Assembly: GCF_001469875.2 (NCBI RefSeq)
Contig: NZ_LOPW02000006.1
Coordinates: 188,991 to 252,990 of the forward strand
DNA: 64,000 bases
Direction: 5' to 3'
Origin: Haloferax marisrubri
GTDB taxonomy: Archaea; Halobacteriota; Halobacteria; Halobacteriales; Haloferacaceae
Shown here one piece after another: positions 18,102 through 27,702 of this stretch; position 1 is the stretch's first letter; each line of letters opens with the position of its first letter. The position numbers were made by a program, and so were the translations under genes. The notes under the pieces are model-generated. The model saw only the letters and a program-made list of their open reading frames with translations, was not told the DNA's origin and ran no database searches.

Positions 18102-18692
18102 ATGGACGCAGAGACGAGGTCCGAGATACTCGAAGCGACCAACCGGGCGCTCTGCGAGCACGGATACGCCGACCTCACGGTACAGCGAATCGCGGACGAA
18201 TCGTCGGTGACGAGCGCCGCGATTCACTACCACTTCGACACGAAAGAGGAGCTCCTCAACGCGTTCCTCGACGACTTAATCGAGCGGTTCGAATCGAAAC
18301 TGTCGTGCGAGGCGTCCGACCCGCGGACGCGACTCGACGCGGTTCTCGACGCGGTGTTCAGCCGGAAGGACCCTGGAGCGGACGGCTTTCCCGTGGCAAT
18401 CATGGAACTGAAGGCGCAAGCGCCCTACCACGAACTGTTCCGCGACCGCTTCCTCGACTTCGACGGCGTGATGCGCGGGGTCGTCGCCGACATCGTCCGC
18501 GACGGCGTGGAGGCCGGGCACTTCGACGAGGCCGACCCCGAAGAGGTCGCGCGGCTCGTCACGACCATGAGCAACGGCGCGCACGCCCGCGCCGTCGCGC
18601 TCGGCGAACACCCCGCTGAGACCCGGCGGGTCGTCGAAGACGCCCTCGAACTCCACCTCGGCTGGACGCCGGCGTCGGGGGTGGACGAATGA
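18102..18692 (+). CDS. TetR/AcrR family repressor
   Basis: The product has 196 residues. The N-terminal helix-turn-helix is textbook: RSEILEATNRALCEHGYADLTVQRIADESSVTSAAIHYHFDTKEELLNAFL (residues 6-56, region only). The ligand domain is alpha-helical and ends DALELHLGWTP. The ATGA at its end overlaps the MATE exporter start, so the two form one operon. By family precedent it represses the exporter until a substrate binds. The palindrome just upstream is the probable operator. Confidence 0.93.
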   Translation: MDAETRSEILEATNRALCEHGYADLTVQRIADESSVTSAAIHYHFDTKEELLNAFLDDLIERFESKLSCEASDPRTRLDAVLDAVFSRKDPGADGFPVAIMELKAQAPYHELFRDRFLDFDGVMRGVVADIVRDGVEAGHFDEADPEEVARLVTTMSNGAHARAVALGEHPAETRRVVEDALELHLGWTPASGVDE

Positions 18693-20155
18693 GCCTGTTC
18701 AAGGGACAGGAGGAACTCAACCTCACCGAGGGCGGCATCGTCAAGCCGCTTCTCTACCTGTCGCTTCCCATCGTCGTCACGAACCTCCTCCAGACGGCGT
18801 ACAACCTCGCGGACACGTTCTGGCTCGGCCAGTACTCCACGGAGGCGCTCGCGGCAATCTCGTTCGCCTTCCCGATGGTGTTTCTGCTCATCTCGCTCGG
18901 GATGGGGCTGTCCGTCGCCGGGAGCGTCCTCGTCGCCCAACACACCGGGGCCGACGAGACGGACAAAGCCGAGTACGCGGCCTCGCAGACCGTCACGTTC
19001 GCGTTCCTCGGGTCCGCGGTGCTCGGCGCGCTCGGCTACCCGCTCGTCAACCCGTTCCTCGATTTCCTCGGGGCCTCGCCGGACGTGCTCCCGGGCGCGA
19101 CGGCCTACATGCAGGTCATCGCGCTCGGCCTCCCGTTCATGTTCGGTTTCTTCGTGTTCATCTCGCTGATGCGCGGGGCGGGCGACACCATCACGCCGAT
19201 GCTCGTGATGTTCGGGACCGTCGTCCTCAACGTCGTCCTCGACCCGTTTTTCATCAACGGATGGGCGCTGGGTCCGATTCAGTTCCCCGAACTCGGGATT
19301 CAGGGCGCGGCCATCGCCACCGTCATCTCGCGGGTCCTCGCGATGGTCGTCGGCATCGCCATCATGGTGTCGGGCACCAGAGGCATCCAGATTCACCTCA
19401 CGGACATGCGCCCGGACTTCCGATACCTGCGGAAGATTCTCCGCATCGGCGTCCCCGCCAGTATCGAGGGGACGGGTCGCGCGCTCTCTATCAACGCGCT
19501 TCTCATCGTCGTCGGGCTGTTTTCGACCTCCGTCGTCGCGGCGTTCGGCATCGGCACCCGCGTGTTCTCGGTCATCTTCCTCCCGGCTATCGCCGTCGCG
19601 CGCGGCGTCGAGACGATGTCCGGCCAGAACATCGGCGCGGGGAAGTACGACCGCGCGGAGCAGGCGAACTACGTCGCCGCCAAGGGGCTGTTCTTCGTCC
19701 TCGGCCTGCTCGGACTCGCCATCTTCCTCGTCCCGGAGCCCATCGTCTCGGTGTTCACCACCGACGCCGAAGTGCTCGCCGTGGGCGCTGAGTTCCTGCG
19801 GTACGTCTCGCTGTCGTTCGGCTTCATCGGCATCATGCGGGCGTTCACCGGCGGCTTCCGGGGCGCGGGCAAGACGCTCATCGCCGCGGTGATATCGGTC
19901 GTCACGCTCGCCGGCATCCGGCTTCCGGTCGCCTTCGTCGCGTCGCAGGGGCTCCTGCCGACCGACTTCTGGTTCCTCGGGAGCACCGACGTGCGAGGCA
20001 TCTGGATAGCGTTCTTCGTCTCGAACGTCGTGGGCGCGCTCATCGCGTGGCTCTGGTTCCGCCGGGGAACGTGGCGCGAGGGCGACGTGCGCGGGACGCC
20101 CGCCGGCGGCGAGTTGGAGAACGACGACGTGGAGCTATCGAGCGGGATGGACTAA
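18689..20155 (+). CDS. MATE family multidrug/organic-cation exporter
   Basis: The product has 488 residues and twelve predicted helices in two similar halves. It opens EGGIVKPLLYLSLPIVVTNLLQTAYNLADTFWLGQYS, the MATE helix-1 pattern (residues 11-47, region only), and has SLMRGAGDTITPM and MRAFTGGFRGAGKT as the matching late motifs of the halves. It exports drugs or metabolites against sodium or protons. The start overlaps the TetR stop. The C-terminus is a hydrophilic tail. Confidence 0.93.
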   Translation: MSLFKGQEELNLTEGGIVKPLLYLSLPIVVTNLLQTAYNLADTFWLGQYSTEALAAISFAFPMVFLLISLGMGLSVAGSVLVAQHTGADETDKAEYAASQTVTFAFLGSAVLGALGYPLVNPFLDFLGASPDVLPGATAYMQVIALGLPFMFGFFVFISLMRGAGDTITPMLVMFGTVVLNVVLDPFFINGWALGPIQFPELGIQGAAIATVISRVLAMVVGIAIMVSGTRGIQIHLTDMRPDFRYLRKILRIGVPASIEGTGRALSINALLIVVGLFSTSVVAAFGIGTRVFSVIFLPAIAVARGVETMSGQNIGAGKYDRAEQANYVAAKGLFFVLGLLGLAIFLVPEPIVSVFTTDAEVLAVGAEFLRYVSLSFGFIGIMRAFTGGFRGAGKTLIAAVISVVTLAGIRLPVAFVASQGLLPTDFWFLGSTDVRGIWIAFFVSNVVGALIAWLWFRRGTWREGDVRGTPAGGELENDDVELSSGMD

Positions 20156-20312
20156 TCCGGAAGAAGAGCGGCGTCGTCAACGTCACACCGTCGCGTTCGT
20201 CGGCCGCGACATCGACCCCTCGGCTGGTCGGTCGTCCCGGACTCGACCGCGACACGGGGAGTCGAGTAAACCCCGGGCTACGGCTCGACGGTCGTGTTCG
20301 AGGACACGGTGG

Positions 20313-21014
20313 TCACTCCAGCGTGAGCGAAAAGCCCCACGTCGCTTCTCGTCTGTCGTCGTCAGACTCCGAGAGCCCGCCGGTGGCGAAGTTCGCCTCG
20401 AAGCGGAACTCGCCGACCGGGAGACAGCTCGCTTCTTCGCCCTCGGACTGGGCGACGCCGTAGAGGTCCACCAGTTCCGACCGCGATTCGCCGGGTTCGA
20501 GCGAGAGAATCCGGTACTCCTCGGTCACGGCGATGTGGTCTTCGAGCCGCCAACAGCCCGCCTCCGCGGGGTACTCGCCGTCCGCAGGGAGGAAGATGAG
20601 GTCGTTCGTCGTGTCCGAGACGTACTGGAAGAAGACCGTTCTCCCCTCGCCGACCTCGACAGTCTCGTCGCCGGTGTTCGTCAGCGTGATGCGGACCTGC
20701 GGCGGATGGTCGTCGTTTGCGAGGTCCTCCGTTATCTCGATTTCGTGTTCGACGGGCACGTCGGGGGCGTCGTCGACGCCGACGAGCGAGATACCCGGGC
20801 CGCCCGACGGGCGAGTGCCGCCGGCTCCGTCGTCGGTGCCGTTTCCGTCCGGGAGGTCGTCCGTCGTGTCCGTCGGCTCGTCGGTCGGTGTGTCAGTCGG
20901 TTCGTCGTCAGTCGTCCCCCCGTCGTCCGACCCGCCGTTGCCGACACAGCCGGTGAGGAGACCGAACGAGAGGAGGGCGGTCGAACCGAGGAAGGTGCGT
21001 CGTGTCAGGGACAT
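20313..21014 (-). CDS. Tat-type lipoprotein of unknown function
   Basis: The product has 233 residues. The leader MSLTRRTFLGSTALLSFGLLTGCVGNGG has a twin-arginine motif and a lipobox ending LTGC (residues 1-28, region only). A Thr/Asp-rich linker follows. The rest is one beta-rich domain with VRITLTNTGDETVEVGEG and LEPGESRSELVDLYG, like the immunoglobulin-like domains of haloarchaeal lipoproteins and DUF-type inhibitors. It would be anchored outside the membrane by a lipid on Cys22. It stands alone. Confidence 0.8.
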   Translation of the reverse strand: MSLTRRTFLGSTALLSFGLLTGCVGNGGSDDGGTTDDEPTDTPTDEPTDTTDDLPDGNGTDDGAGGTRPSGGPGISLVGVDDAPDVPVEHEIEITEDLANDDHPPQVRITLTNTGDETVEVGEGRTVFFQYVSDTTNDLIFLPADGEYPAEAGCWRLEDHIAVTEEYRILSLEPGESRSELVDLYGVAQSEGEEASCLPVGEFRFEANFATGGLSESDDDRREATWGFSLTLE

Positions 21015-21072
21015 ACCCAGTAGTGGTCGCGGACGGGAATAACCCTACGCGAGAGTCAAATCGCGATTTGAG

Positions 21073-21765
21073 TCACGGGGCGGCGTCGCGGTGGCGACGG
21101 TAGTACTCCCACTCCGCGTCGGTGCCGTAGTGGACGACCAGGTCGGTCGCCGTCTGCTCGGCGACGCCCGACGCGCGCCTGAGCGCGGCGGTGTTCCGTT
21201 CGAGCACCGCGGCCGCGACGGCGTCCGCGCTCCCGAAGTGGTCGAAGAGCGCCCGCGAGACGCGGTCGCCGGCGTTCGGGACCGGCGCGCAGGCCGTCCG
21301 GATGCGCGCCCGTTCGGCCCGGTCGTCCACGCGCTCGACCCACGTCCGCGTCCACGCGGCGACCGCCTCGCGCTCGTCGTCCGACGCCGGCGGCTCGAAA
21401 TCGCGGACCGAGTCGTCGACGACGCCACCGAATCGGGCCGAGACGGAGAGTCCGCCCGGATGCGGGAGAACGTGCACGCCCGGCGAGTCGCCGGAGTCGG
21501 TACCGACGAGCACCGCGGGGACGGACTTCTCGAAGCGGAGCGCGAAGTTCGCCGGCCGCGGCTCGCCGGGCGGGTAGATGACCCACTCGTCGCTCGGCAG
21601 TTCGACGCGCTCCGGAAGCCAGCCGAGCGCGTCGCTCTCGGCGGGAGCGGAGGCCTCGTCGGTCGCCGGGTCTGTGTCGCGTGTCACGTCGGTCCCTCGG
21701 TCTGGGGCGTCGGGCCCCGACGCCGTTCGTCGCGTTGAGGGTCCGACCGGGCGCTGATAAGACAC
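21073..21765 (-). CDS. Haloarchaeal protein with a helix-hairpin-helix-like C-terminus
   Basis: The product has 230 residues. After a disordered N-terminus comes a domain with LPSDEWVIYPPGEPRPANFALRF (residues about 55-77, region only), which I do not recognise. The last 60 residues, LFDHFGSADAVAAAV...LRRASGVAEQTATDLV, have the two-helix plus GVxxxTA hairpin of HhH DNA-binding proteins such as those in XPF/ERCC4 or DisA. A DNA-related role is inference. It is divergent from the CopG-like gene. Confidence 0.6.
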   Translation of the reverse strand: MSYQRPVGPSTRRTASGPDAPDRGTDVTRDTDPATDEASAPAESDALGWLPERVELPSDEWVIYPPGEPRPANFALRFEKSVPAVLVGTDSGDSPGVHVLPHPGGLSVSARFGGVVDDSVRDFEPPASDDEREAVAAWTRTWVERVDDRAERARIRTACAPVPNAGDRVSRALFDHFGSADAVAAAVLERNTAALRRASGVAEQTATDLVVHYGTDAEWEYYRRHRDAAP

Positions 21766-21879
21766 GCGGTTGTGACTGACGCGCGGCGCGGAGTGTCACC
21801 ATCGGTGACCAGTTACCGACCGGAAACCGCGATTACTCACACCCGGTCGCTCAAGTATGTCGAGCACGAACGCGCTTCT

Positions 21880-22119
21880 ATGCCCGTCGTAGAAGTCAAT
21901 CTCCCGGACGAACTGCTCGTCGAGTTCGAACAGCTCGTCGACGAAGAATTCATCAGCGAAGAACAGGCCGTCGAGGAGCTCCTCTCGATGGGAATGGACG
22001 CCTACGGTGCCCCCGTCGACGACGAGGACGGCGTTCAGTCCGACTTCGTCCAGAGCGCCCAGAACAACCTCTTCGACACCGCCGGCGACCCCGGTGGCCT
22101 CGACGACGACGTGCTCTAA
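21880..22119 (+). CDS. Small acidic protein, ribbon-helix-helix-like (DUF7120-type)
   Basis: The product has 79 residues from the ATG at 21880. It begins MPVVEVNLPDELLVEFEQLV, a strand followed by a helix, then a second helix EEFISEEQAVEELLSMGMD, the arrangement of CopG/RHH DNA-binding proteins, with an Asp-rich tail. The frame is open to 21772, but the upstream part is low-quality and the strand should be at the N-terminus. Role probably regulatory. No toxin partner is adjacent. Confidence 0.7.
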   Translation: MPVVEVNLPDELLVEFEQLVDEEFISEEQAVEELLSMGMDAYGAPVDDEDGVQSDFVQSAQNNLFDTAGDPGGLDDDVL

Positions 22120-22395
22120 GGCGGCGGTACTCCGCCTGAGCCCCCGGTATGCTGTGGATAACCACCGCCGAACCGTCGGTTTGCTCGACTCTCACGAATC
22201 GAATCCGGTCGGGCGCGTTCGAATCCACAGTTCGGCCGCCGCCGCGACGCACCCCCAACGGCGCAGTCTGACCCCGTCGCGGACGGCCACCGGCGCTCCG
22301 ACCGCCGAGTCGAGCGGTCAGAACCGACTCCCGCCAGCGGCCCTGAATCCGTTAGCGAACCCATACTAATTCCGTCACCGCGCGACGGTTCAGGC

Positions 22396-23694
22396 ATGTC
22401 CAAACGCGCGAACGCCCGGGAATCGGTACTCGTTCCATCGGGCAACTACACCTGCGTCCGGTCGCTCGGCGAGCGGGGTGTCCACACGGTCATGGCCTCC
22501 GAACACGACGACACGCCGGCGGCCTCGTCCCGATTCTGCGACGAACTCGTCCGCATTCCCGCCCCGAAAGACGACCTCGTCGCCTACAAGGACGCCCTCG
22601 TCGGCATCGCCGCCCGCCCGGACGTGAAGACCATCATCCCGACGCGGCCGGAAGACGGCTACATCTTCTCGAAGTACCTCGACGAGTTCGAGCAGTACGT
22701 CGACCTCGTGGTCCCCGACTTCGAGACGCTCCGCCGGGTCCACGACCGAAAGCTCCTCTACGAGGCCGCCGTCGAGGCCGGCGTCCCCATGCCGCGGACC
22801 CGCCTGTTCAGCGAGGTCGAGGCGTTCGACGAGCCCTCGATTATCAAGCCGCGGTACAACGTCGTCGCCGGCGAGTACGTCGACAGCTACGACCCCCACG
22901 AGTACGACATCGTCAAGAGCGTCCGCCACGTCCGCCCCGGCGACCGGCCGAACGCCGACGAGATATACGCCGAGATGAAACACGACCCCATCGTACAGGA
23001 CTACGTCCCGACCCAGGACAAGTACATGTTCGCGGCGCTGTACGACCACGGCGAACCCCTCGCGACGTTCCAGCACCTCCAGATTCGCGGGAACTCCTAC
23101 ACCGGCGGCGGCGGCGTCTACCGGACCTCGGTGTACGACCCCGAACTCGAATCCGTCGCGCGGAAGCTCCTCGGCCACATCGACTGGCACGGCCTCGCGT
23201 GCATCGAGTACCTCAAGGACGCCGAGACGGGCGAGTTCAAACTCATCGAAATCAACCCCCGGATGTGGCAGTCGCTCCCCTCGACCGTCCGCGCCGGGGC
23301 CGACTTCCCGTACTACTACTGGCTGCAGGCGACCGGGCAGAAACACCGCATCGAACCGGGCTACGAACTCGGCGTCGGCACCCACTACCTCTGGGGCGAA
23401 CTCGGCTACGTGATGAGCGTCCGCCGCGACGACTCGCCGCTCGTCGAGCGCCCGTCGTTCGTCAAGACCGTCTGGGAGGTCGCCGCCTCAATCTACCGCG
23501 AGCCGAGATTCGACCTCGCGCGCCTCGACGACCCGGTTCCCTTCGCTCGCTACGTGCACCACGCGCTGTTCAACCGCGGGGACGACGACGGCGAGGCGGA
23601 ATCGACCGCCGACCGCGACGGTGACGGAGACGAACCGGAAGAGCCGAGAACCGGTATCACGCTGACGCCGGGACTCAACTTCAGGGGTCGCTGA
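22396..23694 (+). CDS. ATP-grasp carboxylate-amine ligase-like protein
   Basis: The product has 432 residues. The order of pre-ATP-grasp domain (VLVPSGNYTCVRSLGERGVHT), ATP-binding lobes (EPSIIKPRYNVVAGEY; DPIVQDYVPTQDKYMFA) and the metal-binding segment LIEINPRMWQSLP is clear. ATP-grasp enzymes join a carboxylate to an amine or other nucleophile through an acyl-phosphate. The substrate is unknown. The N-terminus resembles CarB-like haloarchaeal ligases found near surface-glycan loci. A TATA-like TACTAAT lies at 22364-22370, 26-32 nt upstream. Confidence 0.85.
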   Translation: MSKRANARESVLVPSGNYTCVRSLGERGVHTVMASEHDDTPAASSRFCDELVRIPAPKDDLVAYKDALVGIAARPDVKTIIPTRPEDGYIFSKYLDEFEQYVDLVVPDFETLRRVHDRKLLYEAAVEAGVPMPRTRLFSEVEAFDEPSIIKPRYNVVAGEYVDSYDPHEYDIVKSVRHVRPGDRPNADEIYAEMKHDPIVQDYVPTQDKYMFAALYDHGEPLATFQHLQIRGNSYTGGGGVYRTSVYDPELESVARKLLGHIDWHGLACIEYLKDAETGEFKLIEINPRMWQSLPSTVRAGADFPYYYWLQATGQKHRIEPGYELGVGTHYLWGELGYVMSVRRDDSPLVERPSFVKTVWEVAASIYREPRFDLARLDDPVPFARYVHHALFNRGDDDGEAESTADRDGDGDEPEEPRTGITLTPGLNFRGR

Positions 23695-23780
23695 GTCGGC
23701 CGACCGTCGTGGCGGCACTACTCGTTGTGGGGCTGTTTAAATTTGTAGATTGGGCAATTGTACTGAAGTTCCTAATTCAA

Positions 23781-25703
23781 TCAATTATCGATATTAGAAT
23801 TGTCAATAAAATTATCAGTAGCCCAGTCATCTATTCCACAGAGAACCACCTCTCTTTTCGGAGCAACAATATTCTGCCCTTCTGATGCCATCTTAACCAA
23901 TCTCTGCGCCACGTTTACTTTGGATGGTGCATCAACTCCTTCACTCTGACACCAGTCTTCTACAACCTGAACACGATTGTTTTCGGCGAACTCGTCTGTG
24001 TTCAGTTCAGCGTTTGGGTTCTGCCACTCATTCAGTTCGTTATTGACGGCTTCAACGTATGCTTCCAAGTCTACCAGATCTTCCAGCACAAGCAGTTCAT
24101 CGGAGAAATCACGATAGGTTTTAATCTTCTGTGAGCTTGCACCAGCATTCACAAGATCGTCCCTATTTTCGTGACCACCATTATCGCCATCAAGCAATAT
24201 TACAGATCTACCTGTCTCTGAAAGCAACTCTGAGATTTTCTTCTCTCCGACGTTTGCCGCACCAGGGGCAATTTGATACTCCAACTCTGATTTACCAGTC
24301 GCTTGACGGATGAGTGTTGGTAGTAAAATAGTCTCACAGGGACCTTCAGCAATTAACGAGTTTCGAGCAACTGTGAACGCTAACGGATTCAGACCCATTG
24401 CTATCATGATAGGCTTGAAACCAGGTTCATCAACCCAAAATCCATTCTTGATGTTACTTCGCTCACCCTTCTTTTGTACGACAGGGCGAATCCCTCTACC
24501 AAGGTCTGATGGAAGACAGCCCGCAGAGTGAGTGGTGTAAATTACTTTCTGTGCAATAGTCTGCGTCTCAAGTACTTCGACCAACTCAGCCTGAGCATCA
24601 TAACTCAGATGTCTTTCCGCCTCATCAACCAACAACACAGGCTTCTCACCAGCATCGTTCTGGTTCAAAAAGGCAACCAACGCCACGAACCAACGAAGCC
24701 CATCACTTCGCTGGTGAATCGGAGATCGGTTTTGTTCGTCCGGTGTTCGAACATTTATATGTAGAACAGTCCCATCAATATCAAGAACTGGAACAACATC
24801 TGTTCGGACCCAAGACTTAGAGAATGCTCTTTCCAATTCTTTGCTGGCTTCCTCCGTCAGATCATTTGCTAAATGTACTGTGCCGGACTCAGCCGCTTCC
24901 TTGAGTTCTTGAAGATCCAAACTAGCTAATTCCGCTAAATTCGATAGCGCACTCGGCGCGTTGGGAACTGTATTACTCAGGTCGTATGTCGATTTTAAAT
25001 TCCGATCACGTTCACTAAAGGAAAGAAACATTGGGCGTCTCTGTAGCAAAATTTTCCTTGCTTTCTCTGGCGGCGAATTCCTCTCATGCTTCGCTAACTC
25101 CTCAAACGACTCAATTATCTGCTTGACCAAGTCAGTATCATACTTTTCAGAATCCAAGTTCTCTAAAATCCCAGCCAGTTTATTAGAACATTCTTGGAGA
25201 AGGTTTATTGTTTGATCTCCAAGATAATCATCGTTAGAATCTAGCTTCCCAGACAATTCCTTCAGGTTAGAAGAAACTCGACTATTTGTTTTCCGACCAA
25301 AAACTGTCGACTGGAAGAACATCTCAAGTTCAGATTTCACTTCTTTCCGAGGCTGAAGATTGTGATTTAATTCGGGCTGGACTCTGGCATTTACGGAGCC
25401 ATTTTCGAGTTTCGTGAAAGTGCATTTTTTAATTTCTTCGGAATTCTCAACGGGTTTTAGATCTCTGTAGTCCTCATCTTCGAGGCTAAATGTGGCATCT
25501 ATTTTCGTCGTGATATCTACCCTACGGGTCTGATTTTGAGCCTCAATCTCGTCCTCGCTATTCAATTCTTCCAGAGCGTCCAGAAACGACGTTTTCCCGG
25601 ATTCATTCTGCCCGATCAATGCAATCAAATTTTCCAGCAGACGGACACTAGTCGGATCTTTAAACCGACGAAAACCCTGGACATTGACCCCAATCAATTC
25701 CAT
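23781..25703 (-). CDS. OLD-family ATP-dependent nuclease (AAA ATPase plus TOPRIM)
   Basis: The product has 640 residues. It begins MELIGVNVQGFRRFKDPTSV with the Walker A GQNESGKTS, continues through a charged coiled middle, then HQRSDGLRWFVALVAF (signature), PVLLVDEAERHLSYDAQ (Walker B) and VIYTTHSAGCLPSD (H-loop). A TOPRIM domain follows: LIAEGPCETILLPTL and VILLDGDNGGHENRDD. This ABC-ATPase/TOPRIM order is that of OLD and GajA nucleases of phage defence. No GajB helicase or reverse transcriptase is adjacent, so it would be a stand-alone OLD. It is visibly AT-richer, with different codon use from its neighbours, which points to recent transfer. Confidence 0.85.
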   Translation of the reverse strand: MELIGVNVQGFRRFKDPTSVRLLENLIALIGQNESGKTSFLDALEELNSEDEIEAQNQTRRVDITTKIDATFSLEDEDYRDLKPVENSEEIKKCTFTKLENGSVNARVQPELNHNLQPRKEVKSELEMFFQSTVFGRKTNSRVSSNLKELSGKLDSNDDYLGDQTINLLQECSNKLAGILENLDSEKYDTDLVKQIIESFEELAKHERNSPPEKARKILLQRRPMFLSFSERDRNLKSTYDLSNTVPNAPSALSNLAELASLDLQELKEAAESGTVHLANDLTEEASKELERAFSKSWVRTDVVPVLDIDGTVLHINVRTPDEQNRSPIHQRSDGLRWFVALVAFLNQNDAGEKPVLLVDEAERHLSYDAQAELVEVLETQTIAQKVIYTTHSAGCLPSDLGRGIRPVVQKKGERSNIKNGFWVDEPGFKPIMIAMGLNPLAFTVARNSLIAEGPCETILLPTLIRQATGKSELEYQIAPGAANVGEKKISELLSETGRSVILLDGDNGGHENRDDLVNAGASSQKIKTYRDFSDELLVLEDLVDLEAYVEAVNNELNEWQNPNAELNTDEFAENNRVQVVEDWCQSEGVDAPSKVNVAQRLVKMASEGQNIVAPKREVVLCGIDDWATDNFIDNSNIDN

Positions 25704-25917
25704 ATAACTCAGTTGCCAACCAGAAGCGAATAAATCTGGTCTAGTGGCAATTCGTTAAAACGAACTATTTCGTCTAAACCCAATAAGCCGAATCAAGAAT
25801 CAGCTATCAGTACACACGCATTATCTGCGCAGTCACAACAAACTGTCAAAACGAATTATTCCAACAGGCGTCACCGCATCTCTGTTCCACCCGTGCCAGC
25901 ACAGCGTTTGTGTACGC

Positions 25918-27348
25918 TCACTCGTCGCGGAACGCGCAGGTCGCGGTGTAGGACACGTCGTCGAGCACGAGTTCGACGCCGCGGGTCCGGGTCGGCGGGC
26001 CGCTGACGTTGATGCTGGAGTTCTGGATAGCACAGTCCGACGCGCGGTTGACGAGCACGCCGCCGACCCGGCCGTTCGGCAGGTAGATACAGCTATCGAC
26101 GATACGGGAGCCGTTTCGGTTCTCGTCGACGACGACCGCCGAGCCGTAGGGCTGGCTCTCGCACGACCCCGAGATAGTGACGTTTTCGAGGACCATCCCC
26201 CACGGTTCCCGCGCGATGTCGGTGTCGACCGGTCCCGCGTAGATGGTCTGGACGCCGGTGTCGTTGACGATGCGGCAGTTGCGCAGAGTGAAGCCGCCGT
26301 GGCTCCCGTAGGTCGGGACAGTAATGATGCCCGGCGAGGACGGACTGGACCGGAAGATGAAGTCGCAGTCCTCGACGAGAACGCCCGTGTAGCCGTGGCC
26401 CGTCGAGTCGATGCGGAGCCCTTCGGGGCTGTCGAGTCTGTCCCCCTCGCGGGCGTGTTCGTTGAGATTGTCGGCGTCGACGATGACGGTCGCGCCCTTG
26501 ATCCACGAGGTCTTGGTCGGATGGTCGCCCGCGGAGATGCGCATGTTGGTGTTGTCGTTGTTCTTGAACAGCCCGCCCTCGACGCGGAGGACGCCGCGGG
26601 TGTGGGTCGCGCGGAACGACGACGACCCGCGCTGTTCGATGTGGCAGTCTATCATCCTGACCTCGCCGACCGACCGCTCGGTGATGCGAATCCCGGCGAC
26701 GCCGTTCGGATAGCCGGGAAGCGCCGCACCCTCGCGCATGTAGACGCGGCGGATGACGTTGACGCCCTCGACCGAGGTGCAGTCGAAGAGGAGCAGTTGG
26801 TCGCGCGCGTGGCTGTCGGTGGGGGTGCGGCCGAGCCACTCGACGTCCTCGATGAGCGCGCCGTCGTCGTTGGCGAGCCAGACATCGGCGCTCGTGGTGT
26901 CGTCGTCGGTCTGCTGGATGGAGAAGTTCTTCAGGACGTGGTCCGTCCCGCTCGTGATGCGGAGCATCCGGAACTGCTCGCCGGGGTCAGCCGGCGGGAA
27001 GACGAACTGCACGTCCTTGTGGGAGTCGCCGAGGCCGACGAGTTGGAAGTTCGAGACGCCGCGGTCCCAGTCGTGTTCGCGGGTGATGAGGTAGTCGCCC
27101 GGCGGGAACTCGATGGCCGTGTCGTCGCCGTACGTCTCGTCGAGAATGTCGTCGACCGGCTCTTGACCCGTCGGGTCCATCCCGAGGTCCTCGACCGCGT
27201 TGAGGGCGGTGACGTCGGGTTCGGGCGTGGGCGTCTCCTCGGTCGTCGGCGTCTCGGTCGGCGTCTCCTCGTCCGGCGTGTTACAGCCGGCGAGCGCGGC
27301 ACCGACGCCGACCGCGCCGAGCGTCTTCAGGTAGGTTCTGCGCTTCAC
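25918..27348 (-). CDS. Tat-exported lipoprotein with right-handed beta-helix (pectate-lyase-like)
   Basis: About 476 residues from a GTG at 27348 (VKRRTYLKTLGAVGVGAALAGC), a twin-arginine lipobox leader. GGAGG sits about 9 nt before it, which decides against the longer frame open to 27624. After a Thr/Pro/Glu linker the domain starts LNAVEDLGMDPTG, has AIEFPPGDYLI, and continues as many short beta-helix rungs (VEGGLFKNNDNTNMRISAG; FTLRNCRIVND). Such folds bind or cut acidic polysaccharide. Catalytic residues cannot be assigned. It is a paralogue of the 31.7-34.5 kb gene, and one 167-nt part is almost identical. Confidence 0.85.
   Translation of the reverse strand: MKRRTYLKTLGAVGVGAALAGCNTPDEETPTETPTTEETPTPEPDVTALNAVEDLGMDPTGQEPVDDILDETYGDDTAIEFPPGDYLITREHDWDRGVSNFQLVGLGDSHKDVQFVFPPADPGEQFRMLRITSGTDHVLKNFSIQQTDDDTTSADVWLANDDGALIEDVEWLGRTPTDSHARDQLLLFDCTSVEGVNVIRRVYMREGAALPGYPNGVAGIRITERSVGEVRMIDCHIEQRGSSSFRATHTRGVLRVEGGLFKNNDNTNMRISAGDHPTKTSWIKGATVIVDADNLNEHAREGDRLDSPEGLRIDSTGHGYTGVLVEDCDFIFRSSPSSPGIITVPTYGSHGGFTLRNCRIVNDTGVQTIYAGPVDTDIAREPWGMVLENVTISGSCESQPYGSAVVVDENRNGSRIVDSCIYLPNGRVGGVLVNRASDCAIQNSSINVSGPPTRTRGVELVLDDVSYTATCAFRDE
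26483..26649 (-). repeat. 167-nt near-identical block, copy 1
   Basis: This block matches 33591-33757 at 166 of 167 positions by eye, while the rest of the two paralogous beta-helix genes differs clearly in sequence. It codes the rungs around the KTSWIKGATVIV and HIEQRGSSSFRATHTRG segments. Confidence 0.9.
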
Positions 27349-27702
27349 CGGCGGGGGACCTCCGTGCGCTCGGGGCGTCCCCGGTGACTGTCCAGCGTCC
27401 GTCGAGCGTCGGCGTCGAGTCGCCTCGGAGGGCGAGATGAAAGCGGGAGAGAGAGGGACCAACGTCGGTTGAACATGTATCCCGTCAGTTGGGCGGGAAA
27501 GGTGATTGGTAAACGGTGTGTAACCGCCGGTGGCGGCGCGAGCGGCGTGGAGTTCGGACGGGTCGGCGGCGACGGAACCGAGAGGGGGCCGAGGCGAAAC
27601 GACGGGACGAGAGGTGGAGAACAAACGTCTCCGAGGCCGTCAGTCCGAGGCTACGGAAATTACGAGTCGCATTACTATACACCCGTGGCGACAGTTGTCT
27701 GT
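27349..27702. other. Divergent promoter region
   Basis: This 354-nt gap separates the starts of two exported-protein genes. The only clear signals are the SD of the minus-strand gene, on the minus strand at about 27356-27361, and the TATA-like box of the plus-strand gene at 27673-27680. No credible gene was seen in the rest. Confidence 0.6.
27673..27680 (+). promoter_or_regulatory. TATA-like box of the deacetylase lipoprotein gene
   Basis: TACTATAC lies 23-30 nt before the ATG at 27703, which fits a leaderless transcript and supports that start over the longer open frame. Confidence 0.6.

Noticed and set aside
23781..25703. Complete Gabija system
   Set aside because: The GajA-like ATPase/TOPRIM gene is present, but no UvrD-like GajB helicase gene is adjacent on either side.
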